Part shown: piece by piece, positions 1-7,393 of the stretch | Layout of the letters: each line of letters opens with the position of its first letter | How positions within the stretch are numbered: the stretch's first letter is position 1 | Assembly (NCBI GenBank): GCA_964519995.1 | Contig: CAZFLY010000064.1 | Coordinates: 1 to 13,569, forward strand | Length of the DNA stretch: 13,569 bases | From: CAZFLY01 sp964519995 | Lineage (GTDB): Bacteria; Planctomycetota; Phycisphaerae; Sedimentisphaerales; Anaerobacaceae | Direction of reading: 5' to 3' | Made by a program: the position numbers and the translations under genes | The notes under the pieces: generated by a model | Told to the model about the DNA's origin: nothing | Seen by the model: the letters and a program-made list of their open reading frames with translations, nothing else | The model's database searches: none

Positions 1-438
1 GTGTCCTTCTTCTCGAAGCCTTTTAGCCTGAGCATTAATGCCGCCGGGGAACTTTGGGTTTAGACTACCGTCATCTTTAACGACCCGCCAGTAGGGCGTT
101 ATTCTTTTTTTGCCGTTTCGCAAATCTTCTTCCGCAGTTTCACCGCATATTCGCAGAAAGATTCCGACGGTCATCGGGCATGTTGAATCGGCTTTGAATT
201 TCTTAGCGAGCTGCTTTCTTATCTGTCCGGTAGTGATTAGTTTTCTTTTCGGCACCTTCCGGATTAGCTCATCCACAAGCATCGGCGTGGGCACCAGTAT
301 CCTTTTGCCGCCCATTTGCTTCTGCCATTTGGCTGGCACATCAACTACTTTTGGTAGTCCCTCCACCGGATTCTCCAACTTCTCCCGATAGCTCTTATAT
401 GTTCGCGATTTCTTGCTCATTTTGTTTGGTCCTTGCAT
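1..438 (-). CDS. MGMT/ATL-like winged-helix DNA-binding protein, 3' end outside window
   Basis: This is an open frame of 146 codons running off the left edge without a stop. I start it at the ATG ending at 438 because an AGGAG Shine-Dalgarno (448-452) lies 9 nt upstream; the next ATG (420) has no such site. The visible part has a basic N-terminus, then VPTPMLVDELIRKVPKRKL, a helix-turn-helix-like stretch around residues 66-80, and TPYWRVV (114-120) followed by NPKFPGG (127-133). This order matches small MGMT-family or alkyltransferase-like (ATL) proteins. In true O6-methylguanine methyltransferases the corresponding motif is PCHRV with the acceptor Cys; here it reads PYWRV, so suicidal methyl transfer is not expected. 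A role in binding alkylated or damaged DNA is inference from the family. It lies 60 nt downstream of murG on the same strand and may be co-transcribed with it. Family call fairly secure, function uncertain. Confidence 0.75.
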   Translation of the reverse strand, partial: MQGPNKMSKKSRTYKSYREKLENPVEGLPKVVDVPAKWQKQMGGKRILVPTPMLVDELIRKVPKRKLITTGQIRKQLAKKFKADSTCPMTVGIFLRICGETAEEDLRNGKKRITPYWRVVKDDGSLNPKFPGGINAQAKRLREEGH

Positions 439-447
439 AGGATTAAT

Positions 448-452
448 CTCCT
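448..452 (-). promoter_or_regulatory. Ribosome binding site of the MGMT-like gene
   Basis: On the minus strand this reads AGGAG (within AAAGGAGA, 447-454), 9 nt before the ATG ending at 438. It decides the start: the in-frame ATG six codons further in has no purine-rich site at the right distance. Confidence 0.7.
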
Positions 453-498
453 TTGACTGGCATTGGTAACTCGTGCAGAGCCGATTCACCAACTAACG

Positions 499-1617
499 CT
501 AACCACGGATTGCTAGAAGCTTCTCTGCTATTATTGAGCTGGCGGTAGTGTTGGCTATCCGCGCACAGTTCTTGCTCATTTCGGCTCGTCTTTTCTCATC
601 CTTCATCAACTCCAGGAGTCTTTTCCAGAGATTGTCAGCACGTTCTTCCGCATCTGCCAGGTCGTCCACTATAACGGCAGCTCCCGCCTCAACCAGTTTG
701 TTGGCATTGAGATACTGGTGCTTGTCTCTATGATAGGGATATGGAATACAGATGCTCGGAACGCCGGCTGCTGCATACTCTGCCACGCTCACGGCACCAC
801 TTCTGCCAACTACCAGATTGGCAGCGGCCAACAAATTCGGCATATCATTATAATATCCCAAGACCCTGTGGCTGATTTTGGCATGGATATATTTGCTTTC
901 GACCAACTCGCGATTGCTGGAACCAGTTATATGAACAATCTGCCAATCATTGGAAAAGTCATTTAGCTTTTGCAGGAGTAGACAAATCGCCTCATTGATA
1001 TGTTCCGAGCCACTTGATGCTCCGGTTACAAGCAGAGTCCGTTTATCCTTGTCCAGACCCAAAGCTGCCACAGCCTTGTCCGGCTCTAAATTCTCAAAGC
1101 CATCTCGCAGTGGGCAACCAGCAACGGTGACTTTTGCATTAGTCTTTGTAAAGTACTCTGTTGTCTCTTCGAATTGCGCGAAAATCTCATCCGCCCAGCG
1201 AGCGATCATTTTGTTTGCTTTACCCGGCGTAAGGTCAACATTCAGTAGTACAACCGGTACTTTCAGCTTGTGTGCTGCAAGACAGACCGGCGCCGCTACA
1301 AATCCGCCGACTCCTACAACAATAGGATGGTTGGCTTTAGCAATTATTTTTTTTGCAGTTTGATAGCTTTTAAAAAATGATGAGCTAAAGCCAAACAAAT
1401 TGTCCGGCCGTAGTGAAAATCCTCTTGCCGGTAGGTTGCTATAAGTAAAGCTGCTCTGCGCAAGAATTTGTGCATCAATTCTGCGCATGCTACAGAAAAA
1501 GTGTATATTTGCCATCGGCTCAAATGCGACTATTTTCTCCGCCACGGCGATAGAAGGATAGATATGGCCTGCCGTGCCTCCACCTGCGAAAAAAAAGTTC
1601 CTGCTATTCGTTGCCAT
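499..1617 (-). CDS. murG: UDP-GlcNAc:undecaprenyl-PP-MurNAc-pentapeptide GlcNAc transferase (MurG)
   Basis: The 372-residue product is of normal MurG length. MurG is a GT-B glycosyltransferase on the inner face of the cytoplasmic membrane that adds GlcNAc to lipid I to make lipid II. The N-terminal glycine-rich loop GGGTAGHI (12-19) and a second one, VGVGGFVAAP (101-110), are present. The C-terminal donor-binding half has GRSGAVSVAEYAAAGVPSI (271-289) and DKHQYLNAN (298-306), the counterparts of the UDP-GlcNAc motifs in E. coli MurG. The usual HEQN motif before the PGKANK segment is replaced by LNVD (125-128), a notable deviation. It lies 113 nt downstream of ftsW on the same strand, the normal dcw gene order. 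Its Shine-Dalgarno is weak, and the ATG at 1617 is the natural first Met before the glycine loop. Identification is strong. Confidence 0.95.
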   Translation of the reverse strand: MATNSRNFFFAGGGTAGHIYPSIAVAEKIVAFEPMANIHFFCSMRRIDAQILAQSSFTYSNLPARGFSLRPDNLFGFSSSFFKSYQTAKKIIAKANHPIVVGVGGFVAAPVCLAAHKLKVPVVLLNVDLTPGKANKMIARWADEIFAQFEETTEYFTKTNAKVTVAGCPLRDGFENLEPDKAVAALGLDKDKRTLLVTGASSGSEHINEAICLLLQKLNDFSNDWQIVHITGSSNRELVESKYIHAKISHRVLGYYNDMPNLLAAANLVVGRSGAVSVAEYAAAGVPSICIPYPYHRDKHQYLNANKLVEAGAAVIVDDLADAEERADNLWKRLLELMKDEKRRAEMSKNCARIANTTASSIIAEKLLAIRG

Positions 1618-1730
1618 TTAGCATCTTTGCCTTATGCCAATTGAACACACGCATGATAAGCATAACAGCCGATAGAACTTTATAAAATTTGTGTGTGCTT
1701 TGTCCAGAGCTTTCCTGACACCAGAAGGTA

Positions 1731-2906
1731 TCAGGATGTTGCTTTGTTGTTGGGATGTTGTCGTTTTGGAGGGGATTGGGCTGCGATGTTCATTAATACG
1801 CCGACCGCAGCAGATGATAACAGCATGCTTGTACCGCCAGCGCTTACAAACGGCAAAGGTATGCCTTTTGTCGGCAGCATAACTGTTACTACGGCTATAT
1901 TGAGCGCAGCTTGGCCGGCAATTGTAAGAACGATACCGGCAGCCAGCAATTGGCCGAAGTGATCTCGACAGCGGACAACTACGAGAATTCCTATCCACAC
2001 AAGCATAATAAAAAGTCCGATGATCGCTGACGTGCCAACAAAGCCGAGCTCTTCCCCGACAATTGCAAAAACAAAATCGGTCGTATCCTCCGGCAGATGC
2101 CCGTACTTGCAGGTGCCTCTGCCAAGCCCTTTGCCTAATAAGCCACCGGAGCCAATTGCAATCAGCGATTGGTTTGCTTGATAGGCAGTCGAGGCCGTCC
2201 ATTTTTGAGGGTTCAGAAAAGCTTCTATACGCTGAAATCGGGCAGGTGAATAGTACAGAGCGATAGAAAAAACCGCAACTGCAAATGGCAGGGGTGTTAG
2301 CAAATGCCACCATCTTATGCCACCAATACCCAGTATCAAAAAGCTAATAAGTGCTATGAATACCGCGGTGCCGAAGTCCTCAACAACTATCAGGCCAACC
2401 ACGGCGGCAACAACACAGCAAACGGGCACAAAGCGTTTCCAGTACAGGTTAATCTGGTTACGAGACTGATGACAGACAGCAGGCAGGAAAAATACCAGCG
2501 CCCATTTTGCCAATTCGGATGGCTGAAAGCTAAGTACAATCGGCCCTACTGGGATTCTGAGCCATCGGCGGGCGCGGTTTATCTCGGCTCCTATTTGTGG
2601 AACCAGGACGAGAACAAGCAGAATCAGACTTAAGGCTAATAAATAGCTTGTTAGTGATCTTGACCAGCCATTCGCAAAGCTGAACCTGTGATAGTCCAGC
2701 CGGGCTACGGTAAACATTACTATATACGCTACCGGAAAGAACAAAATTTGCCGTAGGCCAGTGAAACTATAGAAGTGCCGTAAGTCAAACTCCTGGCTTA
2801 GATTAGCGCTGGCTGAGAAGACAAAAACTGTGCCGAGCGCCATCAAGAAAAGTATGACCATAGCTATGTTGTCAGCGAGACGGTTGCCTTTGGCGTTAGG
2901 GAGCAT
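1731..2906 (-). CDS. ftsW: Peptidoglycan glycosyltransferase FtsW (SEDS family)
   Basis: The product has 391 residues and about ten hydrophobic segments, as expected for SEDS proteins, which polymerise lipid II into glycan strands at the septum. Diagnostic motifs are INRARRWLRI (109-118), SFQPSELAK (126-134), YQANQSLIAIGSGGLLGKGLG split over 242-262, LPEDTTDFVFAIVGEELG (271-288) and PTKGIPLPFVSAGG (345-358). Asp277 in the TDF motif corresponds to the catalytic aspartate of RodA/FtsW. The GKGLG and FQPSE motifs and the neighbouring murG favour FtsW over RodA. The ATG at 2906 is the first Met; a stop lies 17 codons upstream in frame and no better start intervenes. A strong Shine-Dalgarno is lacking; a short ORF (2958-2896) overlaps the start and could couple translation. 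The C-terminal tail after the last helix (QSPPKRQHPNNKATS) is short and polar. Confidence 0.93.
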   Translation of the reverse strand: MLPNAKGNRLADNIAMVILFLMALGTVFVFSASANLSQEFDLRHFYSFTGLRQILFFPVAYIVMFTVARLDYHRFSFANGWSRSLTSYLLALSLILLVLVLVPQIGAEINRARRWLRIPVGPIVLSFQPSELAKWALVFFLPAVCHQSRNQINLYWKRFVPVCCVVAAVVGLIVVEDFGTAVFIALISFLILGIGGIRWWHLLTPLPFAVAVFSIALYYSPARFQRIEAFLNPQKWTASTAYQANQSLIAIGSGGLLGKGLGRGTCKYGHLPEDTTDFVFAIVGEELGFVGTSAIIGLFIMLVWIGILVVVRCRDHFGQLLAAGIVLTIAGQAALNIAVVTVMLPTKGIPLPFVSAGGTSMLLSSAAVGVLMNIAAQSPPKRQHPNNKATS

Positions 2907-3212
2907 TTTGTTCTCTGCAGTCCAGTGTCTGCGGATACCAGTTGAACCATTCTTTCATAGTGTATTTTCGGCTGTAGTGGGCCAATTACAGGAAAAATTA
3001 GGAAAACGATGTGGGAATATACCCGACAGCTTCTCAGAGAAGGGCGATGGGTGGCAGACTTCCGTTAGGTGGTGACGCCACTACCTAGTGAAAACCAATT
3101 CATCTGTATAACCTGGCCGGGGATAGAGTGTCTGGACATTTGGTTGTTAGGACTTCCGTAGAAAATTTTCACAAAACTTGTGTCAGCAAGCACTTAGGCT
3201 TGTTCAGATGGA

Positions 3213-3226
3213 ATTAGCAAAACTCG
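3213..3226 (+). repeat. 14-bp direct repeat, copy 1 (ATTAGCAAAACTCG)
   Basis: An exact second copy lies at 3284-3297, 71 bp downstream. Together the copies bracket the 12-bp palindrome at 3262-3273. An exact 14-mer repeat within a short intergenic region suggests a regulator-binding array or a small local duplication. Confidence 0.6.
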
Positions 3227-3261
3227 TAAAAAATGCGCACAAATTGACAAAAGCGCGCACA

Positions 3262-3273
3262 TTCTGCGCAGAA
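3262..3273. promoter_or_regulatory. Perfect 12-bp palindrome, possible operator
   Basis: TTCTGCGCAGAA is its own reverse complement. It lies between two copies of a 14-bp direct repeat and beside two GCGCACA words, in the region shared by the ftsW and hsdR upstream sequences. A dimeric-repressor operator is possible, but no regulator gene is adjacent, so this is only a candidate. Confidence 0.3.
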
Positions 3274-3283
3274 ATGAGCAAAA

Positions 3284-3297
3284 ATTAGCAAAACTCG
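3284..3297 (+). repeat. 14-bp direct repeat, copy 2 (ATTAGCAAAACTCG)
   Basis: Identical to 3213-3226. It is preceded by GAGCAAAA, which partly repeats the motif again. Confidence 0.6.
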
Positions 3298-3499
3298 CGC
3301 TATTTTGATATGCTCCTGATGGAGGGTCTTGACTTTTGAATTTTAGGCCGATGTTGGGCTTGACATACTTGACTTTTTGTGCATGCGCAGGCGAGTTGCC
3401 AGCCTGCAATCCGGCTTGTCCGACGTAGTTCCGTTTTCATCAGGACGAAGGCGGAACTGGGGCGACCTTTTTGCATTTTTTGATCTTTGATATTTTTTC

Positions 3500-3528
3500 T
3501 TGCCTTTTCTGACAATTTCGACCATAAT
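3500..3528 (+). promoter_or_regulatory. Candidate sigma-70-like promoter for hsdRMS
   Basis: TTGCCT (3500-3505) and CATAAT (3523-3528) are 17 bp apart, matching the consensus at 4/6 and 5/6 positions. They lie about 60 bp before the hsdR start, giving a leader of roughly 50 nt. AT-rich sequence surrounds them. This is pattern only, and other boxes in the region are nearly as good. Confidence 0.35.
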
Positions 3529-3585
3529 ATTGCTGGCAGAAGCGGGATTTTCAAGCTCCGCTATTCTGGATTGAGGAACCTATAA

Positions 3586-5943
3586 GTGGGAACAATCAAC
3601 AAGAAAGAATTGAGTGAGCGCGACATATGCACCAAGTACATTACTCCGGCGCTTGAACTGGCAGGATGGGATAAACGTATCCAACTGCGCGAGGAAGTAT
3701 ATCTCACAGAAGGTCGAATAATCGTAAGAGGTCGCCTCACAAGCCGCGGTAAACGCAAATGGGCAGATTATGTATTATATCATAAACCTAATATTCCCAT
3801 AGCTGTAATTGAGGCGAAGGACAACAATCATGCTATCGGCGATGGTATGCAGCAGGCACTCGAGTATGGGGAAATGCTGGATGTTCCTTTTATCTACAGT
3901 TCCAACGGTGATGGATTCCTCGAACATGACAACACAGCTACCTCTGACCGAATAGAACGAGGCATTCCTTTAGATGCGTTCCCATCTCCCCAAGAACTCT
4001 GGCGACGATATTGTCTTTATAAGGGCATTGACGAAACCAACCAACACATTTTTACTGAAGATTACTACTCTGATCCCATCGGAAAGACGCCGCGCTATTA
4101 CCAACAAGTTGCCATTAACCGAACTATTGAAGCGATTGCCAAAGGCCGCAACCGCATCCTCCTTGTCATGGCCACCGGTACTGGCAAGACCCTTACAGCC
4201 TTTCAAATCATCTGGCGATTGTGGAAAGCTGGAATGAAGAAACGCATTCTTTTTCTTGCTGACCGAAATATTCTTGTCGATCAAACAAGAATAAATGACT
4301 TCAAGCCGTTCGGTCAGGTTATGACGAAGATCAGTAAGCGTCAAGTGGATAAGTCCTATGAAGTCTATTTATCACTATATCAGGCTGTTACCGGCAGCGA
4401 AGAAGAAAAGAACATTTACAAACAGTTCTCGCCTGAATTCTTTGACCTGATTATAGTTGATGAATGCCATCGTGGCTCTGCTGCCGAGGATGCGGCATGG
4501 CATGAAATACTTGAATACTTTGCATCGGCCACACAAATTGGCATGACAGCAACGCCCAAAGAAACAGGGGATGTGTCAAATATCGGCTACTTTGGTGAAC
4601 CGGTTTACACATACTCTCTGAAGCAGGGCATTGCCGATGGTTTTTTGGCCCCATATAAAGTTGTGCGTATTGACATCGATAAAGACCTTTTCGGCTGGCG
4701 CCCGGAAAAGGGCAAACTCGATAAGCACGGCAAACTCATAGAAGACCGAATATACAACCAACAGGATTTCGACCGAACACTCGTACTTGAAAAACGCACC
4801 GAACTTGTCGCCAAAAAAGTCTCTGATTTCCTTAAAGCAACCGACCGTTTTGATAAAACGATTATCTTCTGTGAAGACATCGACCATGCTGAGCGCATGA
4901 GACAGGCCCTCGTCAACCAAAACCCTGATTTAGCCAAGGATAACCGCAAGTACATTATGCGTATCACCGGCGACAATCCCGAAGGCAAGGCTGAGTTGGA
5001 TAACTTTATCGACCCAGAGGTCCGCCATCCTGTAATTGCGACCACGAGCCAACTGCTCAATACCGGCGTTGATGCCCAAACCTGCAAGCTAATTGTCCTT
5101 GACCAGATAATCCGCTCGATTGCGCGGTTCAAACAGATAATCGGCCGGGGCACACGCATCAACGAGGATTACGATAAGCGTTACTTCACTATTATGGACT
5201 TCAAGAAAGCTACTGAGCTTTTTGCCGACCCCGATTTTGACGGCCAGCCTGTCCAGATATACAAGCCCGGCCCGGACGACCCACCCGTACCGCCGGATGA
5301 AATTGATGATATTGATATCAGCGAACAGCCGCCGACAGATGGTATCCTCGTTGACACGACTCTTGAACAAACCGAAAAAAGAGTTAAATATATCGTTGAC
5401 GATGTACCTGTCAGTGTCGTCGCCGAGCGAGTTCAGTATTGCGATGCTGACGGCAAGCTCATTACGGAATCACTAAAAGACTATACTCGACAAAAGATAC
5501 ATGAGCAATATGCCGCACTTGATGATTTTCTTACAAATTGGAGCAAAGCTGAACGCAAACAAACCATTATTGATAATTTGCAGGAGCATGGAGTTTTCTT
5601 TGATGAACTGGCCGAAACCGTTGGCAAAGACTTTGGGCCCTTTGATTTGATTTGCCACGTGGCCTTCGACCGGCCGCCGCTCACCCGCCGCGAGCGGGCT
5701 GAGAATGTTAAGAAACGTAACTACTTCACCAAATACGGCGAGCAGGCAATATCTGTATTAAACGCCCTCCTTGACAAATACGCAGATGTTGGCATTGAAA
5801 ATATCGAGGATATCAATATTCTTAGGGTCCAGCCAATCAGCGAATTCGGTACTCCTATGGAAATCATAGAATGGTTCGGTGGTAGGAACGGTTATCAAAA
5901 GGCCATTAAGGAACTGGAAGCTCATCTGTTCCCGGCCGCATAA
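3586..5943 (+). CDS. hsdR: Type I restriction enzyme R subunit (HsdR, EcoEI-like)
   Basis: The 785-residue subunit is the nuclease and ATP-driven DNA translocase of a Type I restriction complex. The start is GTG, supported by GAGGA (3573-3577) 8 nt upstream. The N-terminal nuclease domain shows a PD-(D/E)xK signature: Asp61 in WADYVL, then Glu77-x-Lys79 in VIEAK, with a QQALEY segment (89-94). The superfamily 2 helicase core follows: MATGTGKT (195-202, Walker A), VDECH (291-295, DEAH-type Walker B), GMTATP (319-324, motif III), TGVDAQ (493-498) and QIIGRGTR (517-524, motif VI). The acidic, proline-rich linker at about 556-580 leads into a C-terminal domain resembling that of EcoEI-type R subunits, which would contact the methylase core. 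The length fits EcoEI relatives rather than the larger EcoKI or EcoR124 R subunits. It is first in an R-M-S operon, 19 nt before hsdM, and appears intact. Confidence 0.94.
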   Translation: MGTINKKELSERDICTKYITPALELAGWDKRIQLREEVYLTEGRIIVRGRLTSRGKRKWADYVLYHKPNIPIAVIEAKDNNHAIGDGMQQALEYGEMLDVPFIYSSNGDGFLEHDNTATSDRIERGIPLDAFPSPQELWRRYCLYKGIDETNQHIFTEDYYSDPIGKTPRYYQQVAINRTIEAIAKGRNRILLVMATGTGKTLTAFQIIWRLWKAGMKKRILFLADRNILVDQTRINDFKPFGQVMTKISKRQVDKSYEVYLSLYQAVTGSEEEKNIYKQFSPEFFDLIIVDECHRGSAAEDAAWHEILEYFASATQIGMTATPKETGDVSNIGYFGEPVYTYSLKQGIADGFLAPYKVVRIDIDKDLFGWRPEKGKLDKHGKLIEDRIYNQQDFDRTLVLEKRTELVAKKVSDFLKATDRFDKTIIFCEDIDHAERMRQALVNQNPDLAKDNRKYIMRITGDNPEGKAELDNFIDPEVRHPVIATTSQLLNTGVDAQTCKLIVLDQIIRSIARFKQIIGRGTRINEDYDKRYFTIMDFKKATELFADPDFDGQPVQIYKPGPDDPPVPPDEIDDIDISEQPPTDGILVDTTLEQTEKRVKYIVDDVPVSVVAERVQYCDADGKLITESLKDYTRQKIHEQYAALDDFLTNWSKAERKQTIIDNLQEHGVFFDELAETVGKDFGPFDLICHVAFDRPPLTRRERAENVKKRNYFTKYGEQAISVLNALLDKYADVGIENIEDINILRVQPISEFGTPMEIIEWFGGRNGYQKAIKELEAHLFPAA

Positions 5944-5962
5944 ATAAGGAAGATTAACAACA

Positions 5963-7393
5963 ATGTCAATGACAGCTACTATAAAAACCATTCAGAACAT
6001 CATGCGTAAGGATGTGGGTCTTGATGGTGATGCCCAGCGAATCAGCCAGCTTGCATGGATGCTCTTTCTAAAGATATTCGACGACCGCGAAAAAGAATAC
6101 GAGCTGATGGACAGCAAATACAGCTCACCCATCGCCAAGCATCTTCGCTGGCGAAACTGGGCCGCCAACCCAGAGGGAATGACAGGGGAAGCGCTCCTCG
6201 ATTTTGTCAATAACACCCTCTTTAAAAAACTAAAAAACCTCTCTTACGGCATGGAAAGAAATCCCCGCGGCTTTGTAATTCGCACCGTCTTCGAAGATGC
6301 CTACAATTATATGAAGTCGGGCACGCTCATGCGTCAGGTCATCAATAAGATCAACGAAATAGATTTTAATAAAGCCAGAGACCGCCACCTGTTCGGCGAG
6401 ATTTATGAAAAGATTCTAAAAGACCTCCAAAGTGCAGGCAACGCCGGAGAATTTTACACCCCCAGAACCGTTACCCAGGTCATGGTCGACATGACCGACC
6501 CAAAGCTTGGCGAAAAAATATGGGACCCCGCATGCGGCACCGGCGGCTTCCTGACCGGTACAATAGACCACATCCGTAACAATTACGTTAAGACTGCTGC
6601 TCAGAGAAAAAAACTCCAAAAGACTATCTCCGGCACTGATAAAAAGCAGCTCCCATATATGCTATGCATAACCAATATGATTTTACACGAAATTGACGAG
6701 CCAACCTTCATAAAACACGACAACACTCTTGCTCGGCCCTTGAGGAGCTACGGCCCGAAAGACCGTGTTGATGTCATCTTAACCAATCCCCCATTTGGCG
6801 GTATGGAAGAAGATGGTATAGAGAGCAATTTTCCCAAAGGATTCCAGACGAGGGAAACTGCCGACTTGTTTTTGGTCCTGATTATGAAACTTCTCAAACC
6901 CGGCGGCAGGGCTGCGGTAGTTTTGCCCGATGGTAGTCTGTTCGGCGAAGGCATAAAGACCCGCATAAAGGAAAAACTGCTTACCGAATGCAATCTGCAT
7001 ACTATCGTCCGTCTGCCAAACGGGGTATTTAGTCCTTATGCTGGCATAAAAACTAATCTTTTGTTTTTTGTCAAAGGCGACCCAACAAAAGAAATCTGGT
7101 ACTATGAGCATCCATACCCGCCGGGCTACAAGTCCTACTCCAAAACCAAGCCCATACGTATAGAGGAATTTGAGCCTGAAAAGAAATGGTGGTACAACCG
7201 CAAAGAAAATGAATTCGCATGGAAAGTTCCCATTGAGCAAGTCAGGGAATCTGGTTACAACCTCGATATCAAAAATCCAAACACTATCCTTGAGGAAAAA
7301 GTTTCATCACCATCTGAAATATTGGAAAACTTATGTGATAGCATCCAGAAGACTGATGACATCTTGAACAGGCTAAAGGATATGCTGATATGA
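5963..7393 (+). CDS. hsdM: Type I DNA adenine-N6 methyltransferase subunit (HsdM)
   Basis: The 476-residue subunit uses S-adenosylmethionine to methylate adenine within the site chosen by HsdS; with HsdS it is also the core that recruits HsdR. An N-terminal helical domain (1-150, with LAWMLFLKIFDDRE) is typical of HsdM. The catalytic domain begins with AGEFYTPR (161-168), followed by DPACGTGGFL (188-197, SAM-binding motif I) and NPPFGG (275-280, motif IV, the catalytic NPPF of N6-adenine enzymes). LKPGGRAAVVLPDG (311-324) is also characteristic. The C-terminal helical tail (about 445-476) probably packs on HsdS. The start is ATG with AAGGAAG about 10 nt upstream. Its TGA overlaps the hsdS ATG (ATGA, 7390-7393), suggesting translational coupling. 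All key motifs are intact. Confidence 0.95.
   Translation: MSMTATIKTIQNIMRKDVGLDGDAQRISQLAWMLFLKIFDDREKEYELMDSKYSSPIAKHLRWRNWAANPEGMTGEALLDFVNNTLFKKLKNLSYGMERNPRGFVIRTVFEDAYNYMKSGTLMRQVINKINEIDFNKARDRHLFGEIYEKILKDLQSAGNAGEFYTPRTVTQVMVDMTDPKLGEKIWDPACGTGGFLTGTIDHIRNNYVKTAAQRKKLQKTISGTDKKQLPYMLCITNMILHEIDEPTFIKHDNTLARPLRSYGPKDRVDVILTNPPFGGMEEDGIESNFPKGFQTRETADLFLVLIMKLLKPGGRAAVVLPDGSLFGEGIKTRIKEKLLTECNLHTIVRLPNGVFSPYAGIKTNLLFFVKGDPTKEIWYYEHPYPPGYKSYSKTKPIRIEEFEPEKKWWYNRKENEFAWKVPIEQVRESGYNLDIKNPNTILEEKVSSPSEILENLCDSIQKTDDILNRLKDMLI

Larger units (their letters stand above)
2907..3585. other. Gene-free divergent region between ftsW and hsdR
   Basis: These 679 bases separate the minus-strand cell-wall genes from the plus-strand hsd operon and must hold both promoters. 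I see no convincing gene; the open frames on either strand show no recognisable protein pattern. Contents: an imperfect hairpin at 3066-3087 (9-bp arms, one mismatch), two copies of ATTAGCAAAACTCG (3213-3226 and 3284-3297), a perfect 12-bp palindrome (3262-3273), two GCGCACA words 20 bp apart (3235 and 3255), two CTTGACTTTT words (3328 and 3368), and a T-rich stretch before a possible hsdR promoter. Confidence 0.6.

Noticed and set aside
1618..2313. Minus-strand open frame of 231 codons between ftsW and murG
   Set aside because: It overlaps the ftsW coding region in another frame and its product is Cys/Arg/Ser-rich with no domain pattern. The ftsW frame has clear motifs throughout.
3066..3087. 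Hairpin TAGGTGGTG/CACTACCTA as a terminator or riboswitch
   Set aside because: One mismatch, no U run, and no wider conserved structure that I recognise.
3194..3554. Overlapping minus-strand open frames (60-84 codons) upstream of hsdR
   Set aside because: No recognisable motifs, no good ribosome binding sites, and they run through repeats and probable promoter sequence. They may be part of a dispersed intergenic repeat, but I cannot show it.
4605..5162. Minus-strand open frame of 185 codons inside hsdR
   Set aside because: Shadow of the hsdR coding frame, which carries the helicase motifs.
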